From Bisporella sp. PMI_857 (Eukaryota > Ascomycota > Leotiomycetes > Helotiales > Helotiaceae), in contig JAJSPD010000005.1 in NCBI GenBank assembly GCA_021307315.1, positions 992,001 through 1,056,000 on the forward strand: a stretch of 64,000 nucleotides of DNA, written 5' to 3'. This document shows positions 1 through 11,307 of the stretch, in pieces. Position numbers and translations under genes: made by a program. The notes beneath the pieces were generated by a model. The model saw nothing but the letters and a program-made list of their open reading frames with translations, was not told the DNA's origin and ran no database searches. Position 1 is the stretch's first letter. Every line of letters begins with the position of its first letter.

Positions 1-402
1 CCTCTTGGTCCCCATAAGGCTCGCAGCATATTGCGCACTTGCGATCAGCAGTATCAAGCGCCTCAAGGTCTACATCCACAAGGATTTGATTTAGCAGTAT
101 GGCAGGGTTTTCCTCGTAAAGCGTTGACAGTGGATTCGATGGCTTCTGATGAGTGTTCTCATTCCGACGAGCTGTTCTAGTTGGTACATTATCACTCGGT
201 CCTTGACGGATATCGGCGTTCTTTCACGCTGGCTTTCCCAAAACTGGGCTCTGACCGCGTCGTGGCAGAACGAAAGCATGATATTGTGGTAATGCCCTGG
301 CAAAAGAAGATCTCGCCAAGTCAAGGCGCCGATGATCTGTGCCGTGTCTATGTCTCGGAAGTTCTCGAAGATGCATCGACTGAGGTCTAGTAGGTGAGCG
401 GA
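1..402 (-). CDS. RING-finger protein, N-terminal part (runs off left edge)
   Basis: On the minus strand a reading frame is open from about 402. It appears to splice at 227 (donor GTGAAAG) to 172 (acceptor AACAG), a 56-nt intron, and continues in a new frame to position 1. The second exon ends with DRKCAICCEPYGDQE, the first C-x2-C pair of a RING domain preceded by an acidic leucine-rich linker (VDVDLEALD). The rest of the RING lies outside the window. A RING protein of this type would normally be a ubiquitin ligase; that is family knowledge. The start is unresolved: an ATG lies at 279, but the open frame reaches further up and an additional 5' exon is likely. The small Cys-rich ORF just upstream could belong to it, but I found no splice that joins the two in phase. 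Confidence 0.5.
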
Positions 403-405
403 TCC

Positions 406-600
406 CTAGAATTCTTGCGGTTGTACATAGCGTACAAATTCATCAGCGGATATGGATTGTACGCAATCTTCACAGAGCTCGGCGTTGGTGTCATGAGTTA
501 TCCTAGTTTTCTCGCAATACTCGGAGCCGGGGTCTACGCATTGCATTGTGGTGGGTCTTTTGTGGCCACAGTTGTGGTCTCCTTTCAAGTACATGCACAT
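406..600 (-). CDS. Small cysteine-containing ORF, function unknown
   Basis: A 64-codon ORF starting MCMYLKGDHNCGHKRP carries six cysteines, several in HNCGH and EYCEK-like spacing that could bind metal. It stops (TAG) just before the open frame of the RING gene and shares its frame. It may be a separate small gene, or the first exon of the RING gene with an intron I could not place. No function is claimed. Confidence 0.35.
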   Translation of the reverse strand: MCMYLKGDHNCGHKRPTTMQCVDPGSEYCEKTRITHDTNAELCEDCVQSISADEFVRYVQPQEF

Positions 601-620
601 CTTGGTGTGAATTAGGTTTA

Positions 621-1759
621 GATATCGGACTATGGTTTCTTAGACTTTACGTCTATGTGAATGAGATTTTTGATTGATGTCGCACATGAGGAGGTTCACT
701 TTGGATATTTAGATCTATAGTGCGTTATTCTTACAATCGGTGAACAAATAGCGAACAATACACTATTCTCTTTGTGCCTACAAATGTAACAAAGAATGCT
801 TTTATACTACACATTAAAGCGCAGTTGTTGTAACTGTTCGAAGCTGAATATCTTTTGAAGAAAGCGAGAGCTGTAGCAAACTACACCTAAATGGCAAATT
901 CGCTCCTGCAGCCTTGAACATAGACTTGAAGTTTTCTGGAACAGCGACTTATTCTACTACCACCTCGACCAATTCCAGGCTTTTCCCATTGAGCCTCTCC
1001 GACATTAGCAAATTATTGGAGGCCTCTCCATGGTCTTATACAATGCGTATTGGCTTAATCCCTTTTCACGGCATTTTTCCCAAACATGGTTGATATCTCA
1101 AGATTCCACCACAGCACAAACTCATTATAATCCTCATCCAGCCTATAGTTCAGGTGCTCATCAGCATATCCTATGTTATTAATAATAAATATGGTTATGT
1201 TTACCAGTTTTTTATAATCATGCTTAGTTCTTGTGTGAGTGGGTAGAGTTACTCATTTTGAATTCAAGATCCTGAGGGAGGCAATATTACAGTAGCTTGG
1301 CAACAAGCTGGTTTCTCTCCCCGTTTGTCAACGGATTTTATTTTCTAAATGTACTTTGCATCATTCTTCAAACTATTCAGACAGGCTTAACTTGTGAATA
1401 ACTCCATGTCTCTTCATCGTAACGGTACCTCATCCAGGCTTACTGTTCAGTTTATGCTTTCAACCAGCCGGATCTTTGTTGATGCTGAACCTTTGTTCAC
1501 AAGTTATCGAGCTTATCTGCTTCTAGATATTTCATATCACAAAGCCGACACAAGGGTTATCATGACGTTACAGGTACCGTTTATCAGGTGTTATTCGTCA
1601 GCCGTCAATAATTTACCTCGATTATGCATCACCGACTTTTCCTACGGTTTACGTCAATGGCACCGCGCTCAAGGGTAACTCTATGGCACATAGATTTAAT
1701 TTAACTTCTTTCAAGATCCATCGTAGAGACAGATACCAGAAGATATAGGACTATGCTGG
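621..1759. other. Intergenic, no gene seen
   Basis: AT-rich DNA with only short, family-less ORFs (for example a 94-codon frame near 1394). I see no conserved motif, tRNA or repeat. It lies beyond the 3' end of the F-box gene and upstream of the small Cys ORF. Confidence 0.6.
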
Positions 1760-4074
1760 TCAAGCTTCATCTTCTATATTACCCATGCTTTGTAAGTCAT
1801 CCGATTCCTCCGATTGTTCTGAGTCTTCCGTCTCTTCCATGTCTTCTGATTCCGAGTCATACTCTTCAAACCGTCCACGAGCCATAGCCGCTTCAAATTT
1901 CTGGAGATGCTCGAACATGAGAGCCTCATCTTCATCGATGATGTCCTGGCCTCGCGGCGGCATAGATAACCCAGCTTGCAATTCTAGAGAATCGTACGTG
2001 AACAGTTGGATATGGCATTTCTCGTCTTGCTCCAGCAGACGAGATTTCATGATGAATTGGCCGTTTTCCTCTGCTTCAAAGAATTGCCAGCCATATTTCT
2101 CAATTTTAATATACTGCAGAGAAGAGCATTTTGATTTTATGAGTTTTGCGTACTCAAAAGCGATGTCTTTGGCAGCATATACCCCTGGCCAGAGTGATAC
2201 CTCCTTTACAGGACGTTGTAGACTTAGTGGCCCCCCACGATTACGTCGTCCTCGCAGGCTCAGTTGACGCAGATTTGTTAGCTTGGGTAAATGGGATGAA
2301 AATTGAAACTGCGAACATTAGCATGCAAGACGCATAGTACGAAGAAGCTTACCCATTGAGTGTCGAGTTCAAGGCTAATAGAGAGCTTTACGAGGTTTTT
2401 CCCTTGGTCAGGTAAGCGATCCAAGACCGTTCTACTAAGTTTGCTGACTTCATATATAGTCGAGATTGCACGGCAGGCATCTGTTTCCTTCGGAATCTGT
2501 CCCTGGTTAGACTTGAGATCCAAGGCTTCATCTTTAAACCAATTCTGAAAATTACGAAGCTCATAGTCTTCCTCGTCTGGGTTGAGTGCGCTATCCTCCG
2601 TCATATGCAACATCTTTAGCTGCGGCAGCTTTAAGAAATAGAACTCCTCAAGACCGTCTTGAAATGCCTGGTAGCTGTCCGTAACAACCAGTTCCTGTAT
2701 AAACTGACCCTTACTGTTCAACCACATTCGAATTCCAGGGGTCAATCTTGAAACCTCGAGATGATAGAGTGAACTACATGTGTCGAGCATCCACCAGTCA
2801 TTTTGCTGCCAATGGGACCCATATTCAGGCTGTTGAAGACGTTCTATCATCCCATTAAACACATGGAGGGACTGAAGAACTGGAAGATCTACCAGCATGG
2901 TGAGGAAGTTCCATTTCGCATCCCTAGCAGACTCATAAAGGCACAAACCAATGCCTAGCCTCAAAGTATGTAGCCGCAGCGGCTGTGACCCTGCGCGATG
3001 GCCATAACTTAAGCATAATCTTTCTAGGAAATCGCACTCCCCTTCCAGTATGTATGATTCTGGGACTTTATTTCTCAAATCAGTTATGTACAAGTTAAAA
3101 AAGGCATGTTCGGAGGGTTTGAACATACATCTATTACAGTCGGCATCAGTGGCGAGCCCAATGCCAAAAAGCTTTAAATGAGGGCAGTCAGAGAGAACCT
3201 CGGCAATATCCTCAATTAATGCGGTTTCACTGTCGGAGTATAATTGATAGAGCTCGAGTAGCCTTAAGTTCGTGAAGCCTTTCAGTGGGATATGACAATA
3301 AAGCCCTGCAAGCACACGGTCCTCTACATAACAACGGGGAAACGCTATATTTATATCCTTCAGTGTCATTGAGCTCTTTAGAGCGTCTAAAACAATAGGA
3401 TTTCTCAATATTTCTGTTAATTCATAGGACAATTCGAAGGCATCGTCGAACCATCTTCGATGAATATTTTAGCATTGAATCAGACCACATGCTGCATTCG
3501 AGAACATACCTGAAATATTGTAAGTTAGGCATCTTACTGAGCCAACTTGCTAGAAAAGCAGCGTATTCGTCATTCATATCAGGATCGTAATGATTATTCG
3601 CTTCTGAGAACTCATAAATTCGAACTTCGAATGATTTCGTCTGAGATATCGTACTCGGAATAGGCATACTATCCCATTCCAACGGCGATAATTTGTGGAG
3701 TAGGATCTCTCTATCCGCATTTAGGAATGGGGTAAAGATAGCCTCAAAAGCGCTACAGACTTGGATGAGGTTCTTGAGGGTCCTTAGGTCTTGGATCTGC
3801 TCCCCCCAAAACATTAGCATTCGAATATTCTTCAAAGTATTCAAGTCACCTCAACACAGTTACGGAAAAGCCACGGGTCTGGCTTCCGTAAACGGCCCTT
3901 CCCAACGGTTTATGCTTTCCAAAGGAAAAATAAAAGGAATCGAACACTCACAAACTCGCCAACAATAGACAACACCTCAATCGGAAGCGCTAGAATCAGA
4001 CAGGACTTCATAGAGACAACATGATGAAGCCTATCCCTCGGCCTCAAGCTGTGCTTCTTGCTAGATGAATCCAT
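1760..4074 (-). CDS. F-box protein with LRR-like body and acidic tail
   Basis: Four exons: 4074-3952, 3796-3510, 3454-2353 and 2308-1760, giving about 686 aa. Introns of 155, 55 and 44 nt have donors GTGAGT, GTATGT, GTAAGC and branch-like GCTAAT or CTAAAA. Near the N-terminus LALPIEVLSIVGEF followed by DLRTLKNLIQVCSAFEAIF is a fungal F-box. The middle shows leucine-rich stretches (LRLLELYQLY, LHTLRLGIGL) as in LRR-type substrate-receptor bodies. The last 35 residues are a Glu/Ser/Asp-rich tail (EEYDSESEDMEETEDSEQSE). Such proteins connect substrates to SCF ubiquitin ligases through Skp1; the substrate is unknown. A second ATG at 4011 (MKSCLILALP) could be the true start. No frame breaks seen. 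Confidence 0.75.
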
Positions 4075-5817
4075 TGTTTTGTAATGCCCTTGGTTGACGA
4101 TACACGCGTGAATTATAGGGGTTGACCAAAAGTCGTGATGCATATGAGCCCCACTTTTTATATCCTTGTACAATGCTCATCTGCCAAGATATTTAGTCTT
4201 GGCATATTGGTCCCAAACGAGGAGCTCCCTAGATCAGTAAAGTAGAGTTTATATAAGACTAGATATGGCTTTTATGAAAAATTCAAGTATTTTTAATTAA
4301 AACAAGTAGCTACTCTACTCTTTGTGTACAAGCTATTAGTAAATTTGATAAGTATAATTTTACTTTGTTTACACTAGCTTATTAACAGTGAGTCTTAGCA
4401 TTTCAAGTCTTCAGTCAAAATTATACAATCTATATTAATATTTCAAGTTTTATTCTTCTAAAATGCTAGAGACTACCAATTTCCGAAACTGTTGAGTTCT
4501 TTCATGTTGAAATTTTCAAGATATAATTTACGATACGAGTCGTAATAGTAAAGTCCGAAAGCTTAATTGTATGGTACGGAGAAGTGTGGCATAAATCATC
4601 TCTCATTCATACGAAGACTAATCTCTACCCTACTTATACCCTTCGTACCCCTAGCGGCCCCTTACGTGCCGAAGCCTAGAACTGGTCAGATGAGCGACGC
4701 ACATCTTCTGCCGTCAAAACATAAACATAAATCTTCTTGCGGAGCTAGCCTGGTAGTTGGCAGAATGGACTCTGGATCTGAGGGTTCTTCTCGTCTTCGT
4801 TCAAGGAAGATTCGAGCAGAGTCGTTGGCCATTGGATAGACGGTTTGGATCTTCGGGGACCGTGGTATTTGCGGCGAGCGATTGCAGCAGACAGCTTGCG
4901 CCACTGCTTAAGATATGTTGAGAGAGCAATAGCGGATGAACTAAGGGACTTATAGAGACGATAGCCGGAGCGGCCCTCTTGGTTGCGACTAACCCAGGGG
5001 GACATGCTTCTAAATTCTAAAGCGCTGCTGGCGGTTCACGTTATTGATGACCTCGACCTTAAGAAGAATTATTTTATAAACGAAGTAGTTGGAAGTATTT
5101 AGCTTTTTGGTCCGGTCAATTGCCCTGTATCGCTAACCCTGGCAGCTGATCCGCTTTTCAAGAATTGTCACTTCATACTCCGCCACGAGGGTAGATGCAT
5201 TCCACTGGCGCATACCTAAACGGCTGTGCAGATCTGTGTTGTTGGGCCTCATTTATTTAGAACTAGCATTGATGTTGGATTTCATGTTTAGGCTAATACT
5301 ATTTAGCTTTAAATCTTAAGCAATGAGAGGAGGCTGTGAAGCAAGAGTGCATGTTTTTTTAATACCAAGCTATATTCGGCGATGCTATTTTTGCAACGAT
5401 GTGGGGAATTTAAGTATTTGCGCCAGTTTGTGAAACAGTAATGAATAAGGGGGGGGGGGGGGGGGCTGCGCTAAAGGATCAGGACCAAAGTCCAGCACTT
5501 TAGAAGGGGGATATGGAAACTCAACAGAGCCTCGCCATTAGCATGTGGCGCGGTATAGCGAGCATTACTGTCCAATTATAGCCAGCAGAGAAGCTAACAC
5601 AATAGCCTCGACCTTTTTCATATATTCATTCTATGTATATATAGATAGGTAGATAGAGGTCATTTTTCCATGGCTGCATGATCTTCCCTTTCCTAAGTAT
5701 ATCAAGTTTGAGATATACTTTCAGGTTTGCCTCTCAATGCTTCAGTCCCGCTCAGAACCTAATTTTTATTATTCTTTTCTTTTCCTGTCTGACTCAACTC
5801 ATACACTAGCAAAAACT
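4075..5817. other. Intergenic, AT-rich, no gene seen
   Basis: About 1.7 kb of mostly AT-rich sequence. Overlapping short ORFs on both strands at 4567-5005 resemble no family known to me and may be remains of a repeat. Otherwise only a G homopolymer (5449-5465). Confidence 0.5.
5449..5465. repeat. 17-nt G homopolymer
   Basis: An uninterrupted run of G in otherwise AT-rich DNA, about 350 nt upstream of the broken oxidase gene. No function implied; length may be a sequencing artefact. Confidence 0.9.
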
Positions 5818-6665
5818 ATGACTATTTCATGGCACTATCTTCTATTACTCCTTATTACAGCGCTGACGGCCAACCCAGCTACCGCCTCGGCTATGCTTTC
5901 TATCAAAGGCAGACCGTCTCTTAAAGGGAAGCCAGCTGTCAAAGCTATATCAATTACAGCTCCTGGAGGTGGCAAGATTAAACCCATGACTAATAATGGT
6001 GATGGTGCCGTACCTGCTGAATACAAAAGTGTAGTAAAACTTGAGCTTTCTAAGCCACTATCAGAATTACTTAAAAATACAGCTGTCGATATATCAAAGA
6101 TTTGCGGATAGCGAGCAGAAGAAAATAAGGGAAATGAAGACAAACCACCAGCTGGAGTCTGTATCTGGAGAATTTTGGGTTAACACTGATGCTACAACAC
6201 CAGGATGCACCGCTACCCCAGTTAGCAAAAGAAGATCAGAGACTCATAATCAAAACTGCAAAAACGCCGGTATCTGTAGCGAGGCGAAGCATCCCTAAAG
6301 ACCTCCCAAAGTGTCTAAAGGATGGACGTGTTCCGCATTTTACGAAAGGATCAAGTTTAAGCTATCAAAATATCTCACAACCATACAATCAACGTGTCGA
6401 ATACCAGGCAGATGTAATCGAAGAAACAAGAGACGTCCGAAGAGCCGTTGCATGCGCCGCCAAATATGACATCCCTGTTCAGCCCAGGGCTGGAGGCCAT
6501 TCCTACGCCTCATTTAGTTCAGGCAACCAAGACGGCGGAAATCGTGGTTGATCTTCGAAAATTAGGGTGAAGTATCCTATGACGAAAAGCCCACGGTTGA
6601 CTATTGCTGGAGGCGGGATACGCTTGGGGTTAGTAGAAGGTGTTTTCATATTAGAAAAATGGTGC
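5818..6665 (+). pseudogene. Broken FAD-linked (berberine-bridge-like) oxidase, N-terminal part
   Basis: The ATG at 5818 opens a signal-peptide-like start (WHYLLLLLITALTANPATAS). After a change of frame, 6300-6545 encodes GSSLSYQNISQPYNQR and IPVQPRAGGHSYASFSSG, the PP-loop-type FAD-binding signature (RAGGHSYASF) of secreted BBE-like/glucooligosaccharide oxidases. The reading frame then breaks repeatedly: EIVVDLRKLG, VSYDEKP and LTIAGGGIRLG are each in different frames within about 120 bp. The covalent-FAD/substrate domain and the C-terminal half are not recognisable, so the gene is truncated as well as frameshifted. The family oxidises sugars, alkaloids or polyketide intermediates and is frequent in fungal metabolite clusters. 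A UstYa-like gene lies 0.7 kb downstream on the other strand. Confidence 0.75.
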
Positions 6666-7376
6666 TAATGGTTTTCGCAAAGGTAACCTTGCTCCGGGTT
6701 TATTATCTGTTGGTCGCGCAATGAGCCGTGGCGATTGTACAGCTGCTCTGGCGGTCCTTGTTCGCCTTGAGCTTTCGGCTGACATAGTCGGGCTTTGGAA
6801 AACAGATCCGAGATGTCATGATTAATGAAAAAGCGCGATGTCTCGACGCCAAACACGCGGGATGTGACACCATGGTTTAGTTACGTGCGACATGTTAAGC
6901 CTCTTTACACACAGAATGCCTGAATGCATGGACAATGGCGTTAATGGGCTAGCAACCTATCACGATGAGGTCGGTGATCTGGCATATTTGTCCCACGATC
7001 AGGGCGTCCCTTTTGTCCTCTGCTCTACCGGGGACATTGCAATTTGATTGGCCGGTATGTTTAACTATTTAACAATTTGTAATTGTGCATCGAATACGAA
7101 AGAGTGCTAACAATCTTAAGGTTCTTATTAGCGTCTATCCAAAATGAGCTGACCATTTACTGATGAAGTTGCAATCTGCGTAGCACTTTAGCATACAATA
7201 AGAATATCAAAATTAAAATATGCAAGAATGCTTTGGCTAGGCTTTCTTAGGAAAGGGAAGGCGTTTCCATTGGGTCAAGCTGATACACCAACGGCATGGT
7301 CAGCCAAAATCTAGCTATGAAACCATGTCAAAGGCAGGACTTGAGTTTATTATATCCCACTGCCAAACACAACCCG
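6666..7376. other. Degenerate intergenic DNA
   Basis: No intact gene. It may contain unrecognisable debris of the oxidase pseudogene upstream: base composition at 6700-7020 is coding-like but all frames are interrupted. Confidence 0.45.
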
Positions 7377-8351
7377 TCAAAACAAAATCCCGGTCTTATT
7401 CCCCTCCCGATTCTCTATCAAGAAAGCTTTGATAGCGTCCCAGTCCCGACATTGGTGCGTGGCATTCGCGCCCGTGAACCCGCTCTTCCTATCGCTTCCA
7501 TCCTCATCGTACACAAGATCCGCATGGTCGAGCGTAGTATCTCCGGCGCAGATGATCGCCTGCCTGACTATCCCAAATTTTAAGTATACGCCATCTCTGA
7601 TTTGGAGCAGACGACTTACTGTAGTCCAAACAATGATACTCGTGACCAGCGCCGGCGAACGGCGACTTGTCGCGTACCTCATACTTCATGATCACATGTC
7701 TCAAAACCGCCTATAAAAAATTCATTAGTTAGCCTTGGTGTCGAGGCTCGGCAGCAAGGGAACATGCTAAACAATGCAGTTGATGGGTCATCGACACGGA
7801 ATATACTTCTGCAAGCTGGTGGTCTCCTGGTATAATTTTACTTTGCGGCATGTCATACTTCCTCGGATACGGCACCCTCAAGAACCCAGCCCCAACTACG
7901 TACGATTAGAAAGGGATAATTCCGAGCTCTCTTTATTTGGAGAGAGAGAGAGAGAGAGAGAAGCGTACTAGGCATCATATCATTCCAAAGCCTATCCCCA
8001 AGTTCTCCCGCGTCCTCATAGTCTGTAGGGAATCTGAACTGCACCTCCTTGATGGGGACTCGAACTAGTCAGAAGATATCGCCGAGAAGCTTACCCGCGC
8101 GCCTTACTATCAGGGAGAAAACTCTGAGGTGGTAGCCGTCCGTTTTTATTAGGAACGACGCTCTTCCTCAATTCCACGGTGGTCCTGCTATCGCTGAGTC
8201 CAAATCCAAGCGCGAAACACACCACGCCAATGGCCACATTCCATAATATAGATTTCGTATTGTGTCGCGCGTCCCTCTGCCTTATTTGGGCGTCGTTATA
8301 CTTGCTCTCATTTTCATGGAGAGGCACGCGTGAATACTCGTCCCCAGTCAT
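7377..8351 (-). CDS. UstYa-like (DUF3328) oxidase, membrane-anchored
   Basis: Five exons: 8351-8108, 8064-7969, 7895-7768, 7710-7620 and 7567-7377, giving about 249 aa. The N-terminus (MTGDEYSRVPLHENE) is polar, followed by one membrane segment (ILWNVAIGVVCFALGFG). GAGFLRVPYPRKYDMP and VYSVSMTHQLHCL hold the first HxxHC motif; HEYHCLDYIRQAIICAGDTTL holds the second (HCxDYxRQ); HQCRDWDAI closes the domain. These two His/Cys motifs are the hallmark of UstYa family oxidases, which cyclise RiPP precursors (ustiloxin, cyclochlorotine) or act in other toxin pathways. No Kex2-repeat precursor gene, UstQ tyrosinase or transporter is seen nearby, so substrate is unknown. The third intron starts with GC rather than GT (GCATGT...TATAG); all frames join cleanly. 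The second intron contains an (AG)10 repeat. Confidence 0.85.
7941..7960. repeat. (AG)10 microsatellite inside a UstYa-gene intron
   Basis: Twenty bases of perfect AG dinucleotide repeat lie in the second intron of the UstYa-like gene (7968-7896), as (CT)n on the coding strand, shortly after the donor site. Confidence 0.9.
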
Positions 8352-9476
8352 TTGTTATTGCAAGGTGACCACGCTCTTGAATCGAAAACGGACGGAGCTG
8401 AAGGTTCATGATGGTAGTGTATGCTTAAGGCAACTCGTGCTTTCTATCTGACACATCTCCTCCACCAAGGATTTGGATTCCTTTATCCCCGCGGCTGAAG
8501 TGATTTAACACGTGATCACACCCCCCTTTTTAACCGAAGAAAAACATACTTAAAAGGATTTATAGACATATAGCTTAACAGGCAACGGTCCTGTACCTTG
8601 GTGCAGGCTGACAAATTTTATTTCTTGAGCCGAATTTGGGGGCTGGAAAAGAGGGGTAAGAACAAATACAAGATAATCAAGAAGATCGAGCATAAAGCAT
8701 GATTTCTACATTAACTGTCTTTAAACAGAATGCTCTCACATTGGCTAATCCTTTCCAAGCGTGACATCCGTGGCTAAAGTTGATCATAGTTTCACTTGAG
8801 GGTGAATTGGTAGCTGTCCCAAGATTTCCTGGGGCCAATGCTTCGGGTGTGCTTGTAGTAACTAGTAGATGGGACAGAGTCAATGAACACAAAACCTAAG
8901 AACTAGGGAGATACATCACACAATAAGGTAGAGGGTTTTGAGGAGGTTTTCTGATAAGTGTTTGTGCTTACACATCATATTAATCTGATTAAATCACACA
9001 AAGGTACATCAACAAGCAGACGTTAGATCTAGCTCCAAGACAAAACTACGGTAGCTTCTCGCCAATATGCTAAGCTAAATGGTCGTCATACGTAAACGAC
9101 GTGAAGATCGCATACAACAGCGTCTTCAATTGGAGCATTCTTCACAATAATAAATCAGTGGAACGATTACGCTTAATATATCGATTTTTTTTTTTTCGTT
9201 ATTTTGCACAACGATACCAAAATCATCGTGTTCTAGTCAAATTTACTCCAAGCTTGTCATGTCTGAGTGCTTTCAAGGCCGGACTTCCTTTCGAATCCCA
9301 AGTCATCGCGGATAAGTAAAATGATCCTAATACGTTACAAGCTAGACCACAGCGGCAATTCTCAGAAGTCGTGCAGTTGAGGTCGTACAGTGTCGCCTCC
9401 ATGATTGATGCCGATCTCAAACGGGAAGAATCTAGATTCAGCAGTAGTATTGTATGGAAATCTGCCTTGGCGACTA
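8352..9476. other. Intergenic, no gene seen
   Basis: Between the 5' end of the UstYa-like gene and the 3' end of ATE1. Only short non-conserved ORFs; several T-rich and A-rich tracts. Nothing recognisable. Confidence 0.6.
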
Positions 9477-11307
9477 TCACTTGAACGCCACGACCATCTC
9501 AGCAGCCAACTCTGGCCCAACAGCTGCTGCCAGTTCTGCAATCGTTCCCTTCAGCGAGTGCGGATTGTCCATATCCTCGATCTCCCATTTCGCCAAATCA
9601 CACGTTTCTGCTTCTTGCCCGTATACATTAAGTTTGATGTGGTCGAGGTCAACTTCTGTGAGGAGACTGGATTTTGTGAGAACGCCGGGCATACCTCGAG
9701 AAAATATAGGCATATCCGGGAAAGGCACAGGGGAATCATCATCGGAGTCTTCTCCATCTCCATTATCTTCTGTTACTTTTACTTCCGATTCCTCGATAAA
9801 AGTCGAATCTGAGGCTCCATGAGACAAGCTCACATACTTTTTGGCGTCTAATTTCTTTTTCATGACATCATTAAGGATATTCCAATCATAAGATTCCGGA
9901 TCTAATAGATACTGTGGTGTATAATCGGCCTTGTATCTCATCTTCTTACAACTATGGATGTAAAACCCGGCGTACCACCACTTGGCCCCGGACTCTTTAG
10001 CTAGCGCAATTTCTCTCAATGCGCCGAGTTTTCCAAAATTGTGCTGGTGAACTGATTCGTGGTACATGAAATATACTGCGCTCACGCACTGTGGCAGAAG
10101 ATCCAAGACTCCTACCGCAACAAGCCTTCCATCGATGCGGTAACACTGATGATAAGATCCAAGATTCTGCTCTCGTCCATTCATTGACGTCTTGCTTCTT
10201 GGTAGAGGAGACGAACACAAAAAGTTTTTGAACCCAAACTTGCTGATTCTTTGCGGAGGTTCCTTGTGAACGATACGCTGATAGTTCTCAAATACAGCAT
10301 ATTTCTCTTCAGTAAAGTTGTCGGGTTCTAGGGTAACTGTCAAGGCATGACTTGGTTCGGGTGGGCTTCTCAAGTTCTTTTTCTCGCACTCGTGCACTCT
10401 TTCAAGTAGATCAAACTCGGCATCTCGTTTCTTAGCCTCCTCGCGCGATCTAGGATACAACCTGGCGGCTTCCTTGGTATAATCAGCGCCAACTATATAC
10501 TTACTAAATCGATTTATAGCTTGTCGCTGATCTTTGGTCGCATGAAAAGATTCCGAGTCGAGCCTGATGGTGTATTGCGGACAGCAGGACGCACGTTGAT
10601 CTGGCTTGTAGAGAAGAGTGCCTGACCGCCTCCAGCCACGATCCAACAGGTCCTCATAGAATTTTGGCTGTAGTGATATTGCAGCCGCATAATAGGAAAA
10701 GCCTGAGGGAAGAAAATAGAAGTAAAAGTTAGTGCGTGCCTACAGAGGAACAGCTGTTGTGTCACAGCGACGATCAAGAGATGGATGCTTGGGTTGGAAA
10801 GAATAAGCATTTCCGTGCGAGAGTAACCTCACACGGTTTTTGACACACAACAATGAAAAAATGATTACGTTTCCGAGAGGCTTGAGACTGACTTCCTGAC
10901 TTGGCATGACAATAGCCACAGCTGTTGTTGCGATATCCTAAGTTAAGTCAAGTCAGTCATGAAGTTTGGTCATAGGGTTTTTAAGAACAACGCATCAGAG
11001 CAAAGCCATGTATGAATATGTAGTGCGGGGTCTTTCTGGATAGTCTTTGATGACACGAGGCAAGCAGATTGCGACCGAGAGTGGGATATCGGGCAACATG
11101 TCATATCAAAGAATAGGAAGGCGCAGATGCTGTGTCGATGGGCAAAATTTAGAAAGAGAAAATCATCCCAAGTTCGTATAAGCTGTAACTATGCGTGGTC
11201 GAGTCGATTGCGCACGGGTGGGAACAATTGGAGGTGGACTCATGAAAGATGTTGCAGAACTTACCAATAGGATTTATGAGGGACTGACCATCTTCAGGGG
11301 TCTGCAT
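9477..11307 (-). CDS. ATE1: Arginyl-tRNA--protein transferase
   Basis: Three exons: 11307-11265, 10937-10893 and 10702-9477, giving about 437 aa. ATE1 moves arginine from Arg-tRNA to N-terminal Asp/Glu (and oxidised Cys), creating degrons for the Arg/N-end-rule ubiquitin pathway. The N-terminal domain shows SCGYCHAKSGSFSYY with the conserved C-x2-C, then FYEDLLDRGWRRSGTLLYKP and the CC pair (RASCCPQYTIRLD); these cysteines bind an Fe-S or heme cofactor in the family. The C-terminal domain has YRIDGRLVAVGVLDLLP, VYFMYHES and WYAGFYIHSCKKMRYKADY, the GNAT-like transferase core. A long acidic insert (EDNGDGEDSDDDS) precedes the tail. The two 5' introns (327 and 190 nt) are longer than usual here. 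The start was chosen because MQTPEDGQSLINPIG joins in phase to YRNNSCGYC. Confidence 0.93.

Noticed and set aside
1785..2267. 160-codon plus-strand ORF rich in Ser
   Set aside because: Antisense of the acidic Glu/Ser tail and last exon of the F-box gene.
9260..9305. tRNA-like TTTCGAATCCC
   Set aside because: No matching D-arm or acceptor stem around it; cloverleaf cannot be drawn.
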